Part shown: positions 37,766 through 49,400 of the stretch, in pieces | Layout: each line of letters begins with the position of its first letter | Numbering within the stretch: the stretch's first letter is position 1 | From: Limnobaculum parvum | Lineage (GTDB): Bacteria > Pseudomonadota > Gammaproteobacteria > Enterobacterales > Enterobacteriaceae | Assembly: GCF_003096015.2 (NCBI RefSeq) | Contig: NZ_CP029185.2 | Location: 2,328,001 to 2,392,000 of the forward strand | DNA: 64,000 nt | Direction: 5' to 3' | The notes under the pieces: generated by a model | The model's database searches: none | What the model saw: only the letters and a program-made list of their open reading frames with translations | Told to the model about the DNA's origin: nothing | Translations under genes and position numbers: made by a program

Positions 37766-40700
37766 GTGTCACCTCCCGATCGTTCACCACAGCGGAAGAA
37801 GCACTTTTCTTTTTCTTTCTTATTACTGTGTTTTGCTCAGACCCGACCACTTTAGCCTCAACCCCTTGCGCCATCTGGCCCGATGCCCCTTTATCACCCT
37901 CCGACTGACCGCCGACCACACCCCGACCTTGAACCGACTGAGCCTCATCACTAACCGACCGGTCAGACTCAGACCCCGACCGGCTCTTCCTGCCCGTCAC
38001 CTTTTGATTGATAGCTGGCTCTACTGACTGAGACATTCCTTTTTTCTCCTTTATTATTCTTTTTTTGCCAGACCCGACCGCTTTGCCCTTTAGGCCTTGC
38101 GCTGCCTGACCTGAAGCCCCTTTTTCACTCTCCGACTGACCACCGACCACATGCCGACCGGAGGCCGACTGAGTTCCACCAACATTCGACCGGTCAGGCT
38201 CACACCCCGACCGGTTATCATTCCCCGTATCCAGCAACCCACACAGATGGGTGCCGTTGTTATCTTCCCCATCCCATAACAGTGTGTATTCATAGGTCAG
38301 TCCGCGCCGGTACAGCAGCAGATATTCCATTTCCAGCAGCCGGGCCAGATGTATCTTGAGTTGCGTATCGCCCCAGCCTAACGCGGCCCGTACATCACGG
38401 CGGCTGAAGCGAACCTCTTCGGCCTTCAGCGCCTGATGTACTGCCGTTTCTCCTACCCAGCCCTTTAACAGCACCAGTAACCGGCGGGTTTGCGGCGGCA
38501 TTTCGTCCAGCGTTCGCCCCAGCACTTCATGGGCCAGCTTATTAGCCAGTTCGATATCGCTTTTTTCCACCTCGATGTAGTCCAGCCACTGACCACGATG
38601 CTCCACCCGCTTAACTTTCCGCTGGTACTGATGCAGCAACGCGATGCTTTGTATCAGTGTCAGATACTTCATATGGTCTCTGCGGGTGCGGGTTTTGTCT
38701 GACAGGAAGGTCAGTTGATGGGCGAACGGATTGACCACCTTCAGCGGTCGTAGTAGCCGTTGGGCGTTTTGATGCAGTTTAGTCAGCCAGCCTTTTTCAC
38801 TTTCAGCCAGCAGCCCTTCAAGGGTTTGGTTATGACGCTGAAGCGCGTGGATAGCCTGAGTTTGTTCCCGGCTCTCGTTCACCGTCAGCACAAGACAGCG
38901 GTTTAACAGTTCTTCGTCCACGTCGATGGCCGTGGTGGTAAGCATTAGCATGACCGGCCCCTGCACCTTGTACTCCCGCGTCACCAGTTCGCCGCTTTGC
39001 TCATTCTTGCCAGTTGAGGCTATCTTCAGCTCACCGTCTGACTGTAGCAGCTTCAGCGCATAAGCAGCCTGCCGAACACCCTCTTCCTCCGCTATCGCCA
39101 GTATCTTGTGCTGAAGGCTGGTTTCACCCAGATAGTAAAGGCTCTGACCGGTCATGGCCGAGTACTGGATACGCTCTTCTTCCGGCATCAGGCCGAGAAC
39201 CGCATCCATCAGACTACTTTTACCGGCTGCCGAACTGCTTTGTATCAGTACGGCCAATGGCTTATCTAACTTGCGTGAAGTCGCCGCCAGATAACCGGTC
39301 AGCAGATTGCTGCTCTCTCCCACCACACCGCACGAAGCCAGGTCATTCACCACCCGCTCAGCCAGGTCAGGGGATTTCAGCAGTTCAAGCGCCGCCGCTT
39401 CATCCTCTGCCGACATGGTTATCGCAACCACCTCACGCGCCTGCTGTGCCTCCCGCTGTTCGTCCTGCTTTTGTTCCAGCATCAACAACACCCGGCCACA
39501 TTCGCGTTTGATAACCGAAGGTTCGCATTCCAGCTCTTCCGCTGCCGTATTGATATACCCCTGCCGGTGGCGTGAGCTGTACATATCCAGAGTATCAACG
39601 TGGAACACGCCACTGGTTTCGTCACGCACCTGTATGCTGACCTTCATCACTTCCGCAACGGTATTTTTCTGCCAGCCCCGCACCCGCCACACGCGAGGGC
39701 CACAGCGTAGCAACAACTCACCTGTTGCCGTTTGTTCGCAGGGTATAATTTCCTCAACGGACTGAGTAGCCGGTGAGGCCGGGGCGGCTAAAGAAGAAGG
39801 TTTTTCTTCCTGTCGTTCATCATTATTCGGCGTGGTTTGTAACACCGCCATCGGCCCGGTACTGTGCCCCATCCATGCAGCCTGTTGCAGCACCAGACCC
39901 AGAGCCTTTTCAGGCGCACCGCTTTTAACCGCGAACTCGTTGGCATCCATCCCCAGCGAGAACCGTACCCGCCACGCCTCTATTCCCACTTCCAGCAGTT
40001 CAGCCGCCACCGATTCAGCCCCTTTATCTCCGGCCTCATCACGGTCGTAGGCAATGAACACTCGCTTCACCCCGTGATGCTGCAACGCCACCAGATGGTC
40101 AGCCGTAAAGCCGTTACAGCCATAGGCCGCAATGACATTTCTGAAGCCGGCACACCAGAACGTCATGGCATCGATAAGTGCTTCACACAGGATAATGTCA
40201 GTGCTGGCCTGCATCGCCGCTTCATTCCACACTCCGGCCAGCGGAGAAGATAAGTAAAGGTGCCTTGGATTGCCTTTGGTTTCTTTATAGTCAGCCTGTG
40301 TTTTACGACCGTAGAGCTGTAACACCCGCCCACGGTGCGCCACGTTGGCCGACTCAGACCAGCCCACCACCGGTATCACCACCGCAGCCTTGAAGTGGTC
40401 ATGGCGCGTAAGCTGACGCAGAACGCCGAGTTCAACCAGACGGTCACGCTGAGCTTTTCCTTTATGGCTTAACCGGGAGGGTAATACCTCTGTCACACCC
40501 TGCAACCCGGCATAGCCTAAGCGGAAGTGGCTTATCAGTTCAGGATGATTGAGGCCACGACGGATTAACCATTCCTGTGCCTCCGGCGATTCCAGTAATT
40601 TTTGGTGATAGAAGTCGACTACCTGATTCAGCAGCGCCTGCCCGTCATCATTCAGGTCGATAAGTTTTGTCCGGGACACGGTGCTAGCCTCTTGTTCTGA

Positions 40701-41015
40701 TAGTACTGGCTGGCTAAGCAGCCCGGCCGATTTTCCCAGCTCTCGCAGCCGCACCAGACCATTCAGGAAGGTCAGGTGTTCGGTTTTCATTAGCCAGTCC
40801 AGCGCCGAACCCGACGCCCCACAGCCGAAGCAGTGAAACAGGTTTTTGGACGGGGTAACCACTAACGAAGGGGTTTTCTCCTGATGGAACGGACACAGGC
40901 AGGTGTAGCTATCCTGACCGCGCTTTTTGAACTTATGCCCCTGTGACTCGGCCACTGATAGCAGGCTTAATGACTGTTTCAGTTCATTGATTTCGTGTTC
41001 GGGGATGCGGGGCAT
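37758..41015 (-). CDS. Primase-helicase, element copy 2
   Basis: Identical protein to the one at 29160 (CHC2 zinc finger, TOPRIM, P-loop ATPase, repetitive tail). Overlaps the recombinase by 8 bases. Confidence 0.85.
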   Translation of the reverse strand: MPRIPEHEINELKQSLSLLSVAESQGHKFKKRGQDSYTCLCPFHQEKTPSLVVTPSKNLFHCFGCGASGSALDWLMKTEHLTFLNGLVRLRELGKSAGLLSQPVLSEQEASTVSRTKLIDLNDDGQALLNQVVDFYHQKLLESPEAQEWLIRRGLNHPELISHFRLGYAGLQGVTEVLPSRLSHKGKAQRDRLVELGVLRQLTRHDHFKAAVVIPVVGWSESANVAHRGRVLQLYGRKTQADYKETKGNPRHLYLSSPLAGVWNEAAMQASTDIILCEALIDAMTFWCAGFRNVIAAYGCNGFTADHLVALQHHGVKRVFIAYDRDEAGDKGAESVAAELLEVGIEAWRVRFSLGMDANEFAVKSGAPEKALGLVLQQAAWMGHSTGPMAVLQTTPNNDERQEEKPSSLAAPASPATQSVEEIIPCEQTATGELLLRCGPRVWRVRGWQKNTVAEVMKVSIQVRDETSGVFHVDTLDMYSSRHRQGYINTAAEELECEPSVIKRECGRVLLMLEQKQDEQREAQQAREVVAITMSAEDEAAALELLKSPDLAERVVNDLASCGVVGESSNLLTGYLAATSRKLDKPLAVLIQSSSAAGKSSLMDAVLGLMPEEERIQYSAMTGQSLYYLGETSLQHKILAIAEEEGVRQAAYALKLLQSDGELKIASTGKNEQSGELVTREYKVQGPVMLMLTTTAIDVDEELLNRCLVLTVNESREQTQAIHALQRHNQTLEGLLAESEKGWLTKLHQNAQRLLRPLKVVNPFAHQLTFLSDKTRTRRDHMKYLTLIQSIALLHQYQRKVKRVEHRGQWLDYIEVEKSDIELANKLAHEVLGRTLDEMPPQTRRLLVLLKGWVGETAVHQALKAEEVRFSRRDVRAALGWGDTQLKIHLARLLEMEYLLLYRRGLTYEYTLLWDGEDNNGTHLCGLLDTGNDNRSGCEPDRSNVGGTQSASGRHVVGGQSESEKGASGQAAQGLKGKAVGSGKKRIIKEKKGMSQSVEPAINQKVTGRKSRSGSESDRSVSDEAQSVQGRGVVGGQSEGDKGASGQMAQGVEAKVVGSEQNTVIRKKKKSASSAVVNDREVTHG

Positions 41016-41056
41016 AACTCAACTCCTGTAAAAACCTGTCAATAGGGTTTTGATAA

Positions 41057-41110
41057 AAATAACTCTGTTGCAGAGTACTCTATTATAGGGTATTGTCAAC
41101 TGAGTTATTT
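41057..41110. promoter_or_regulatory. Divergent operator/promoter of the element, copy 2
   Basis: Same palindromes as at 32459, including ACTCTGTTGCAGAGT at 41062-41076. Confidence 0.6.
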
Positions 41111-41128
41111 AAAACAGGGGGTATCATC

Positions 41129-41518
41129 ATGGCAACGTCAACAACCAGAATTTTACAAGCCATGAATACAAAAGATGAGCAGTTCTTTAAAGCTCTTGGC
41201 TCACGAATAGCCCAAGCCCGTAAAGAAAAGCAGTTAACACAAACACAATTAGCTGAAAAACTGGGTATTGCACAGCAGACAATGGCGCATTACGAAGGGG
41301 CAAAACTGAAAGTTTCAGTCTCACTGCTGCCTTTGTTGGCAGAGATACTCAATCTGTCCATTGATGAATTATTGGGGCTACCCAGTACACACCAGACAGC
41401 TAAAAGAGGGCCAGCTTCACGGCTGGAACAACAGATAGATGTTATTGCCCAATTACCCAGAGCAAAACAAAAATTGGTGTCAGAGATTTTAGATAACGTA
41501 ATTGGCAAAACAGAGTAG
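41129..41518 (+). CDS. XRE-family transcription regulator, element copy 2
   Basis: Identical to the protein at 32531. Two gene copies may double repressor dose in this tandem arrangement. Confidence 0.82.
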   Translation: MATSTTRILQAMNTKDEQFFKALGSRIAQARKEKQLTQTQLAEKLGIAQQTMAHYEGAKLKVSVSLLPLLAEILNLSIDELLGLPSTHQTAKRGPASRLEQQIDVIAQLPRAKQKLVSEILDNVIGKTE

Positions 41519-41592
41519 TTAACAGTCGCGGAGCTGAAGTGCTTGCAACATTCCAGCCCCGCTAACCACAGCAACTAAACGAGGTAGTTATC

Positions 41593-41889
41593 ATGGCTAA
41601 ACGCAATCATAAAGCAATACACCGGATTTCCCAAGCTGAACGCTATATCCGGGTCAATCGCAACGGGGTTTCACTACAGGGCCGCTGGCTGGCTGAGGCG
41701 GGGTTTACTCACGGTATGCCGCTAAAAGTACGGGTGATGCCCGACTGTATTGTGCTCACCGTTCAGAACACCCGTGAACTGTGGAGTTGTCTGGAGGGCT
41801 TAAGCATTCAGCCGTTTGATGCTAACGCCGCTCTCAACTGGCTGAACGGTTATCCCGGTGGATTGATGGTGACGGAGGTGGCGCAATGA
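41593..41889 (+). CDS. SymE-like protein 1, element copy 2
   Basis: Identical to the protein at 32995; ATGA overlap with the next gene. Confidence 0.65.
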   Translation: MAKRNHKAIHRISQAERYIRVNRNGVSLQGRWLAEAGFTHGMPLKVRVMPDCIVLTVQNTRELWSCLEGLSIQPFDANAALNWLNGYPGGLMVTEVAQ

Positions 41890-42248
41890 AGATAGCTTTT
41901 TCCGCTGACCAAACCCTGCCTGAAGTGATTATTAGCGGCCCTGAAGCTTTGGCACAGCACGGTTTTACACCGGAGACACCGATTAAACTGCTGCTCAAAC
42001 AGGGTGCGCTGTGGGTCATTCCCGTGGACGATGAAAGCTCTTGGTTAACGCTGTGCCACTGTTCTGATGCAGAATTGGGGCTGGACGTTATTCGGGACAA
42101 CGGCGAACTCTATTTAGCCGGTGACTGGCTAACGGAGATTGGTATCACTCAGGCCAGTGATATTGATATGCTCTGTGATACGGGTGTGATTGTGCTGTTT
42201 AATCGACAGCGAATGAAGGAAAGCGTCACCGCTTATGACTGTCATTAA
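41886..42248 (+). CDS. SymE-like protein 2 (tandem domain), element copy 2
   Basis: Identical to the protein at 33288. Confidence 0.55.
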   Translation: MKIAFSADQTLPEVIISGPEALAQHGFTPETPIKLLLKQGALWVIPVDDESSWLTLCHCSDAELGLDVIRDNGELYLAGDWLTEIGITQASDIDMLCDTGVIVLFNRQRMKESVTAYDCH

Positions 42249-42268
42249 CCGCTGACGATTAACCCTTA

Positions 42269-42300
42269 AATCCCGGTCAATTTAAACACTGGCCGGGATT
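42269..42300 (+). terminator. Terminator after SymE-like pair, copy 2
   Basis: Same hairpin as at 33671. Confidence 0.68.
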
Positions 42301-42530
42301 TATTGTGTATATCAGAATGAATTATTGGTATCCTGATTGAAGCATTAGCCAACGCCTTTATTACTGAGAGATAGTATTTTTCATCCTATTAATATTGTTT
42401 CCCCTCAGCCCGTTCACTGATATTTTTCAATACAGCATCACAGATAATCACCGGTATTTTTTAGCATAAGTGCCGCTCAATAATCAGCCAAAAAACAAAG
42501 CCTATCGCCGGGTAAAACAACAAAATAATA

Positions 42531-42674
42531 GAGTCTTATTAGAGTTAATTGTGACAACATAGCCGACTCTATATAGAGTCATTCACATCTAACCTACTGA
42601 TTATAAATACAAGACTCTAAACCTACTCCCAAGCAACTCTAAACCGACTCGGTGACGACTCTGTTTTGACTCTG
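42531..42674. repeat. GACTCT iteron-like array, copy 2
   Basis: Same array as at 33933; the palindrome GACTCTATATAGAGTC is at 42565-42580. Confidence 0.65.
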
Positions 42675-42769
42675 ATTTCATCTTTATTTTTATTTGAAAA
42701 CTTTCTTTGCAAACTAACTCACTGAAATAGAATGACAATCAGGCAAAATGCAATTTTGCGTGGGGTGTG

Positions 42770-42825
42770 GTAACTGAACGTCAAAGAGCAGGTATAGAGG
42801 CAATACTTTTATCGGGTGGGGTTTT
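42770..42825 (-). repeat. Module junction repeat in element, copy 2
   Basis: Same as at 34172. Confidence 0.7.
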
Positions 42826-42877
42826 ATTTTTAGATTTAGGGATTTTTATATTAATAGGCGCGAAACAGGTAAACAAA

Positions 42878-42998
42878 ATATGCCACACGCAACCCAGCCC
42901 ACAGCTTAAAATCAGCGGTAAATGGCTGGAAGCTTTGAGGGGTTACCACTGAACGGAGGAGGATGGTGATTGTGGCTGTAGTTAATGTCTGACGTTAA
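42878..42998 (+). pseudogene. symE remnant in element cargo, copy 2
   Basis: Same as at 34280; followed by the hairpins at 43004-43035 and 43093-43118. Confidence 0.6.
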
Positions 42999-43156
42999 AA
43001 CTAAATTCCCGGCCAGAGTTTAAAGTGACCGGGATTAAATAACAGGTACTTACACAAATTATTAAACTGACTCATATTTGATGGTTAATACAAAGCTCCC
43101 AAATTTAACTGGGAGCTTCTTAGTAATAAACTATGACTAATTTAGTTATATATATT

Positions 43157-43408
43157 TCATTTTTCGGGATTGATATACGTATACCTATCATCTATTTCTA
43201 AGCCAAGTTCATTTGCTATTTTAATTATCTGGCTATATTCATCTTTACTAATCACAACATCATAATCAGCAATATGGTCACATAACGTCTCAAATGCTAA
43301 TACAACTTCTGAGAATTCGATATATTCAAGCGCAAAGTCAATAAGCGTAGGATCCAGTCGATTTTTTAATCCGTTACCTAATAAATTAATTTGCTTACTT
43401 ATATCCAT
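43157..43408 (-). CDS. cdiI: CdiI, immunity protein of the live EndoU CdiA (MafI-like)
   Basis: 83 residues, small, cytosolic, slightly acidic. Matches the MafI-type immunity pattern (LAFETLCDHIADYDVVISKD, EYSQIIKIANELGLEI). It starts 14 bp after the cdiA stop with AAAGAG as ribosome site, so it is the last gene of a cdiB-cdiA-cdiI operon. It should bind the EndoU tip and protect the cell and its siblings. A hairpin at 43093-43118 ends the unit. A second identical copy lies at 34559. Confidence 0.78.
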   Translation of the reverse strand: MDISKQINLLGNGLKNRLDPTLIDFALEYIEFSEVVLAFETLCDHIADYDVVISKDEYSQIIKIANELGLEIDDRYTYINPEK

Positions 43409-43422
43409 GATATTTTTTCTCT

Positions 43423-46400
43423 TTACTTAATTGGCTTTAACGCAGGTGGAATTGGTTTATCATCTGGGAATGCCGTTACGATTTTACCATTCGCTGGCTC
43501 ATATACCACTCGAACACGTACCCCATCCCTAACCTCCCAAGCAACCCATCTTGCTGCTTTACCAGCATTAGTATATATACCCCCTGCTCCCGATTGAGCA
43601 AACCATTGGGTGCTAGGGGAAGTAACTATATCACCTACATTACTAACAACTCTTTCAGGGGGCCAGTTATTAGGGAAAAAGGTCTTTCCTGGTTGTCCTG
43701 GAAATAAATGCCCACCACTACCTGGCTTATCGCCATAAAGCGTATGCATTTTGGTTTCCGAAGAGAGAATATCAACATAATCTATTTTAGGTAATGGTTT
43801 ATCATAAAGGAACGAATTAGCATCATATTTACTAATATGATAGTCAACATCAGTAACTTTCCCATTTGCTTTTATACTAAATTCACCCTCACCAGCTTTC
43901 CAGTTATAAGAAGGTTCTGTCGTTCCTCTTGTCGATGATGTTCCAGCTTTGGTTCCCACCTCACCCGGTTTAACCGTTATCTTCTCTGCACCACCCAGCC
44001 CCAGCCAACCCAGACCAGAACCAATCTGCTCATGGCCTTTGGCACTGGCACACTCGCCCCAGCTCATACCCATGCAGGTACCTATCCATTCTGCTGCAAC
44101 AGCACTGGTTCCATCTAGTGTATTTACCAGATCCGGATCAACCCCCATCGCTTTCAGATAAGCGTATTCTTCTGTGTTGGCTCTTCCATCAAATAATGCT
44201 TCAGCCTTAGCAGCATCATTTGAAGCCATCGCTTGGCCTAACTCTTCCAGATTGGCATTAGACCGCTGAATGGCCTCTTTCTGAACCTGCTGCTGACAAG
44301 ATGCCTGACTACCGCCACCGGACAGACAGGATTTCATCATATCAGCCAGTAATTCTGGTTCACCTTTGCTCAGATAGTTATTGACCGCAGAATTATACGC
44401 AGCCGCCGCAGCCGTTCCCGCATCTGCGGTATTATCAGCCACTAAACCCGCCGCCACGCCGGTGGCGATTGAGGTCATATTGGCAATAAACTGACGTTCG
44501 GCTTCGGTCAGGTCATCAGCCTTCTTATGATACAGATCTTCCGCTATCGTCTTCGCTATCAGCTCACCGCTGGCCGCACCTAACGCACCAGACAGGCCAT
44601 TATTACCCGAACCCTCAGCTACCGCCAGACCAACAATCGCATGACCTATCACTTTCGCGAACAGGTTCGCATTGTTCGGATGTTCCTCGTCTATCGGGAA
44701 ATTCGTATCCGCCAGTTTCTTCACGCCCTGAGCCAGTAACGGGGCCGAAGCCGCCGCGGCGGCGTTCCCCGCACTACCACCGCCCATCGCTACCGTCAGC
44801 GCTGCACCGGCTGCCTGTATCGCTCGGCCAACATTGCTGCCGGTGCCGTAGAACTCCATTTCCTTTTCGTAGAATTTGTCATAAGAAGCCTGATAGATAA
44901 CCGCGTAGGTCGCTTTGTTTAAATCTTCCTGCGTTGGGTTCTCATTACCGGCTTTAGCTAAATCAGCTCTCGCCTGCGCGATGATAGCCGGATCTTTAGA
45001 AGCGGCATCCTTATTGGCATCTGCTTCGGCACGGGCTTGATCCTGTGCGTTCATCACCCCAATATTGGTCGCAATGGTTGTCACCTGCGACACTATCTGC
45101 CCCGCCAGACCAATTGCCTCCAGATTACGCATCTGCTCATCGGCATCAAAAATCTTATCCAGCGGATTGGCTGCGTTAGCCGTGTCATTGCTGAGCTTCG
45201 CAATATCCTGCTGTTGATTGTTTTGGTAGCGAATAGTGATATTGCCATCCGCTATCGCCGCATGAGTCGTGCTACTGGCGCTGTCACCATAGGCCACCAC
45301 GATAGGCGTACCCGGTACGCCTGGGAACCCAAACGGGGCACCACCGCCCGAGCCGATACTCATCGACACATGGCTGACGTCATAATCTGCCTTGTTCTTG
45401 ATATCGCTCCAACCCAACGTGCCGGTGTCCAGACTGTTCAGCTCTGGCGTCGCTTCCGACGCAATCACCGCCCCGTCTAACTGGGTGTGCTTACCGACGG
45501 TAATGTCATAACCGCCCTTACCGGCGTAAATCCCGCTCTGTTCATTGACGCTGGCCCACGTGCTGTCCATCTTGTCCATCGTGAAGCCCAGACTGCCGTC
45601 GAAACCGGTGCCGTAGCTGCCGGCAATATTCAGTGAGTATTGCTCGTAGCTGTAGTCATCGGTGTCCTGCAATGAACGAACGGTCAGGTCACGACCCACG
45701 TCCATCGTGACGGAATCCCCTTTCGCCAGTGCACCAATCAAATTGGTATCCCGACCGCTGATGATGGTCAGGTTATTACCGGCCTCTAGCTGACTCTCGC
45801 TCCAGTACAGGCCGTCTGCATGCATATTCCCTTGTGAGAAGTTCGCATCCGCAAAGAAGCGCAGGCCGTTTTTACCCCCGCCAATACCAAAACTGACCCC
45901 GGCGTTACCGCCGTAGCTCTTGTTCTCACTGTCGGTTTTCTGGGTGTTCGCCGCCGCCAGCAGGTTAACGTCCCGGTTGGCGTCAAGCAGCATATTATTC
46001 CCCGCATTGATGGCGGAGCCTTTAAGGGTGATATCGCCATCCACCCCTTTCTCACCGTTACCGGTGGCGGTAATCGACAGATTATTCCCCGCCGCAATGG
46101 TTGAACCCTGCGCCGCCCGTATATTGGTGTCAGTGGTGGATTCAGTACGTTGAGCACCGCCCGAAATACTGATACCCACAAACCCTTCGCTGTCTTTGGG
46201 CAAGTCCATCATCCCGGCCTGTACGGCCTGCACCGCCGACAGCGCCGCTTTGATTTCCTGTAGCGCCTTGATTTTGCTGTCGTGAGTTTCCTGCGCCTGT
46301 TTCGCTTCGGTCACCGCCGCATTCAGTGCACCACCCACCGCACCAGACAGCGCAACGGTCACGCCCGACTGGGTACGTTCGTACTTGTCCTGAATGTGGG

Positions 46401-49400
46401 TCTGGTTTTCCACTGACTCAACGGTGACGTTTTTACCCGTCAGGCTGATGTCTTGCTGGGCGACAACGTCTGAGCCTTTGACCGCGAGATGATTGCCCGC
46501 GCTTAAGGTGACGTTGCCTTCGGTGCTGCCGACAATACTGCCAAGATTGCCAATACCGTGCGTCGTGTTGGTGGATTTTTCATCTATTTTGCCAACGGTA
46601 AAGCCAATACCCCCGGTGCCCATCAGGCCCGATTTGGTGGTGCGGGACAGATGCATCTCATCCCGTTTTTCCGCGGCGGTATCGATAGTCAGGTCATTTC
46701 CGGCACTGAGCGAAACATCATGAATTCCAGTAACCTGACTTCCGTGAACCAACAGGTCGTTTCCGGCCTTCATCACCACTGAGTCACCGCTAAAGTTGCT
46801 GCTGACCCCCGAAACAGCATGCAGCTCATCATGGCTTTCTGACGTAAGTTTTTTGCCAAAACTTCCCCGGCTACTGTACTTTGAATGTTCGCTCAGGTCT
46901 TCCGTTGACTCACCGCTGGTAATCGACAGATTATTTCCCGCAATGACCCCGAGTTGACCACCGGCCTCCACCTGCGCTGCTCGGGCATTGATGTCATTTT
47001 TCGCTGACAGGGTGATATCGCCGCTGCCGGTCATTTGACTGCCCACCTCTGACGAAGTCGATTCCCGACGGTAGTTGTTTTTGTCTTTATAAAACTCCGT
47101 CTGTTTCGCTACTGTCACCGTATTCAGATTCAGGTCGTGACCCGCCGCAATGCTCGTATCACTGTTCTGACCCGCGTTGCTCAGCAGCGCCGCCGTCAGA
47201 TTAATATCGTGACCCGCCGAAAGCTGTAATGTGCCGTTGTCGTGATTAACCGCAAGGGCTGCCACCTGATTGATAGCCGTATGGGAAGAGCCATTGCGAC
47301 CCGCCTTTTCTCCCTGCGTGGTGGTGGTGATGAGGTTAATATCATGCCCGGCCTGAAGCCTCAGGCTGTCAAAGCCCTGCATCAACCCACCGATATTATT
47401 AATATCGTTATTCGCCAGCAACATCACATTATTGCCGCTGATGCTACCGCCCATATTTTGAATATTCTGCGCCAGCACATTCAGCTTATCCCCCGCCAGA
47501 ATACGCCCCTGATTGACCAAATCACCGGTCAGTTGCAAATTGACCTGCTTACCGGCCAAAAGCGCACCGCTGCCGTCAATATCCTGCGGCCTAATCATGG
47601 CATACACCTGCGGCACCAGAACCGTTTGGATACTGCCATCCGGTAAGGTCACGTCACGGCTGACCAGCCAGACGATGTCTGAAGTCAGGTTAGCCATCTG
47701 CTCTGGCGTCAGCGCGATACCTAATGACAGAGGATACTTCTGAGCAAACTCCACGCCGCTGTTCATCAGCGCCATATATTGCTCTTCGTCATTGGCGTAG
47801 CCGTTTAAAAAGCGCTGTCCGGTTAGGTTAATTATCTGGTCGCTAATCAGCCGCTGCTCATAGTAACCATCCCCCAGACGTTTATGCATATTGTTCGGGT
47901 CAGCCTGTAAGCGGCTGGTCATATAGTCCGAACCCAGCCAGCGCTTAAGTTGGGTATATTGAGGGTCGGTTTCGATTAAATAGCGACTACCTACCGCCGG
48001 ATTGATTTTATACAGACTGGCATTGGGTAATATCAGATTCAGGCTCGGTGGACGGGTTACCACGCTGACGTCCTTCATACCGTTCTCACCCGGCAGTTGA
48101 ATGTTTACCCGTTCAATATTGATACCGTTAATACCGCTATTGGGGGCAATGCCTTCCTGACGACCATCAATTGATGTTCTTCCACTGCCATCAGGCTGGG
48201 TGTGATTCAAGATTTCAGACGGATGTAGCGTGATGTCCTGCACCACGGTGGCAGGATGATATGGGTTTTTGTCTATATCCTGTGTATCTTCTTTCTGACG
48301 CTTTACATGTCGGGTGTACTTCCACACGCGACCAATTTCATCAATGTAGCGCTGACCGGTGACCTCCACATTATTCAAGGTGTTGGCCTCAATACTCAGG
48401 ACATTACCCGCGACAATCTGGCTTTTATCGTTATTCACCGTATCCGCAGTCATCAGCAAATTATTACCGGCTAAAATTTTGGCCGGGTCTGTTTCCGTGA
48501 TAACGCTTTCGCTGATGATATAGTCATAAACATACTCATAATGCGTTTCGAAGTATCGGTTAGGGATACCCGCAATTCGAATACGCCTGACCAACTCATC
48601 ATAATCATAGGTGACCATTTCTTTTGGGTAGCGGGTGGTGTCGCCAACAACGCTGAACTCAAACCGGCTTTCGCGCGAAATTTCACGTACTTCGGTGCTA
48701 AAGTGGTCATTAACGTTATTCACCTGCCCCACCGACAACCGTAAATCCCCTAATGCTTCTATGGTCGCACTGTGGTTATTCAACGTTCCACCCATACCGG
48801 TGGCGTTGCCGTTGTCATCCAACAATCGGCCGATGGACATATTACCGCCGCTGAATATCAGCGAATGGGTATAGTTGTTTAAGGTTCCTGCGCCCATATC
48901 CAGCGTTTCACGACCGGCGATAGTGGCGGCCGTGCTGCCTTCTTCCCGGTTGTTGATAACATCCGCCTGTAAACCCAGCCAGGTTCCGTAGATGCGACCG
49001 GTGCCGTAGTTGTCGATTTGACTGGCCTGTAAACGGGTCAATAGCCCGTCAATCAGCCCCCGGTTACTTAACAGGCCATTCAGGGTGAGGTTGGTGGACT
49101 GCGCGCTGATAATCCCCGCCGCATCGTTGGTCAACGACCCCGCTTTGAGCTGCATATCACCGGCGTACAACTGACCGCCAAGGTTGCTCCAGTGACCGGT
49201 GGTTTGTGCGGTGAACACATTGTTCACGTAAAGTTGAGCCCGGTCGGTGTTTATCTCACCCCCGTGCCCCTGTAAATTCATCGCGCCCGCGCTCACCAGT
49301 CCGTCAGCCAGATTGATGCCGTTCGCATCCACGTTAAAGGTGCCAGAGGCCAAGATCTGGCCCTGTAAATCCGCAGGCTGTGCGCTGACAAGGGTGATAT

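Larger units (their letters stand above)
35791..44388. mobile_element. CDI toxin-swapping integrative element, copy 2
   Basis: Same 8598-bp unit as copy 1, offset by exactly 8598. Its cargo EndoU tip is fused in frame to the cdiA stem at 44369-44389, so this copy supplies the working toxin end and cdiI of the locus. A perfect tandem array is what a tyrosine recombinase gives when a circle integrates next to a resident copy; unequal homologous exchange would give the same result. Confidence 0.8.

Noticed and set aside
27193..44388. CRISPR array or other short-spaced repeat system
   Set aside because: The repeats are 8.6-kb tandem units and short motifs without regular unique spacers.
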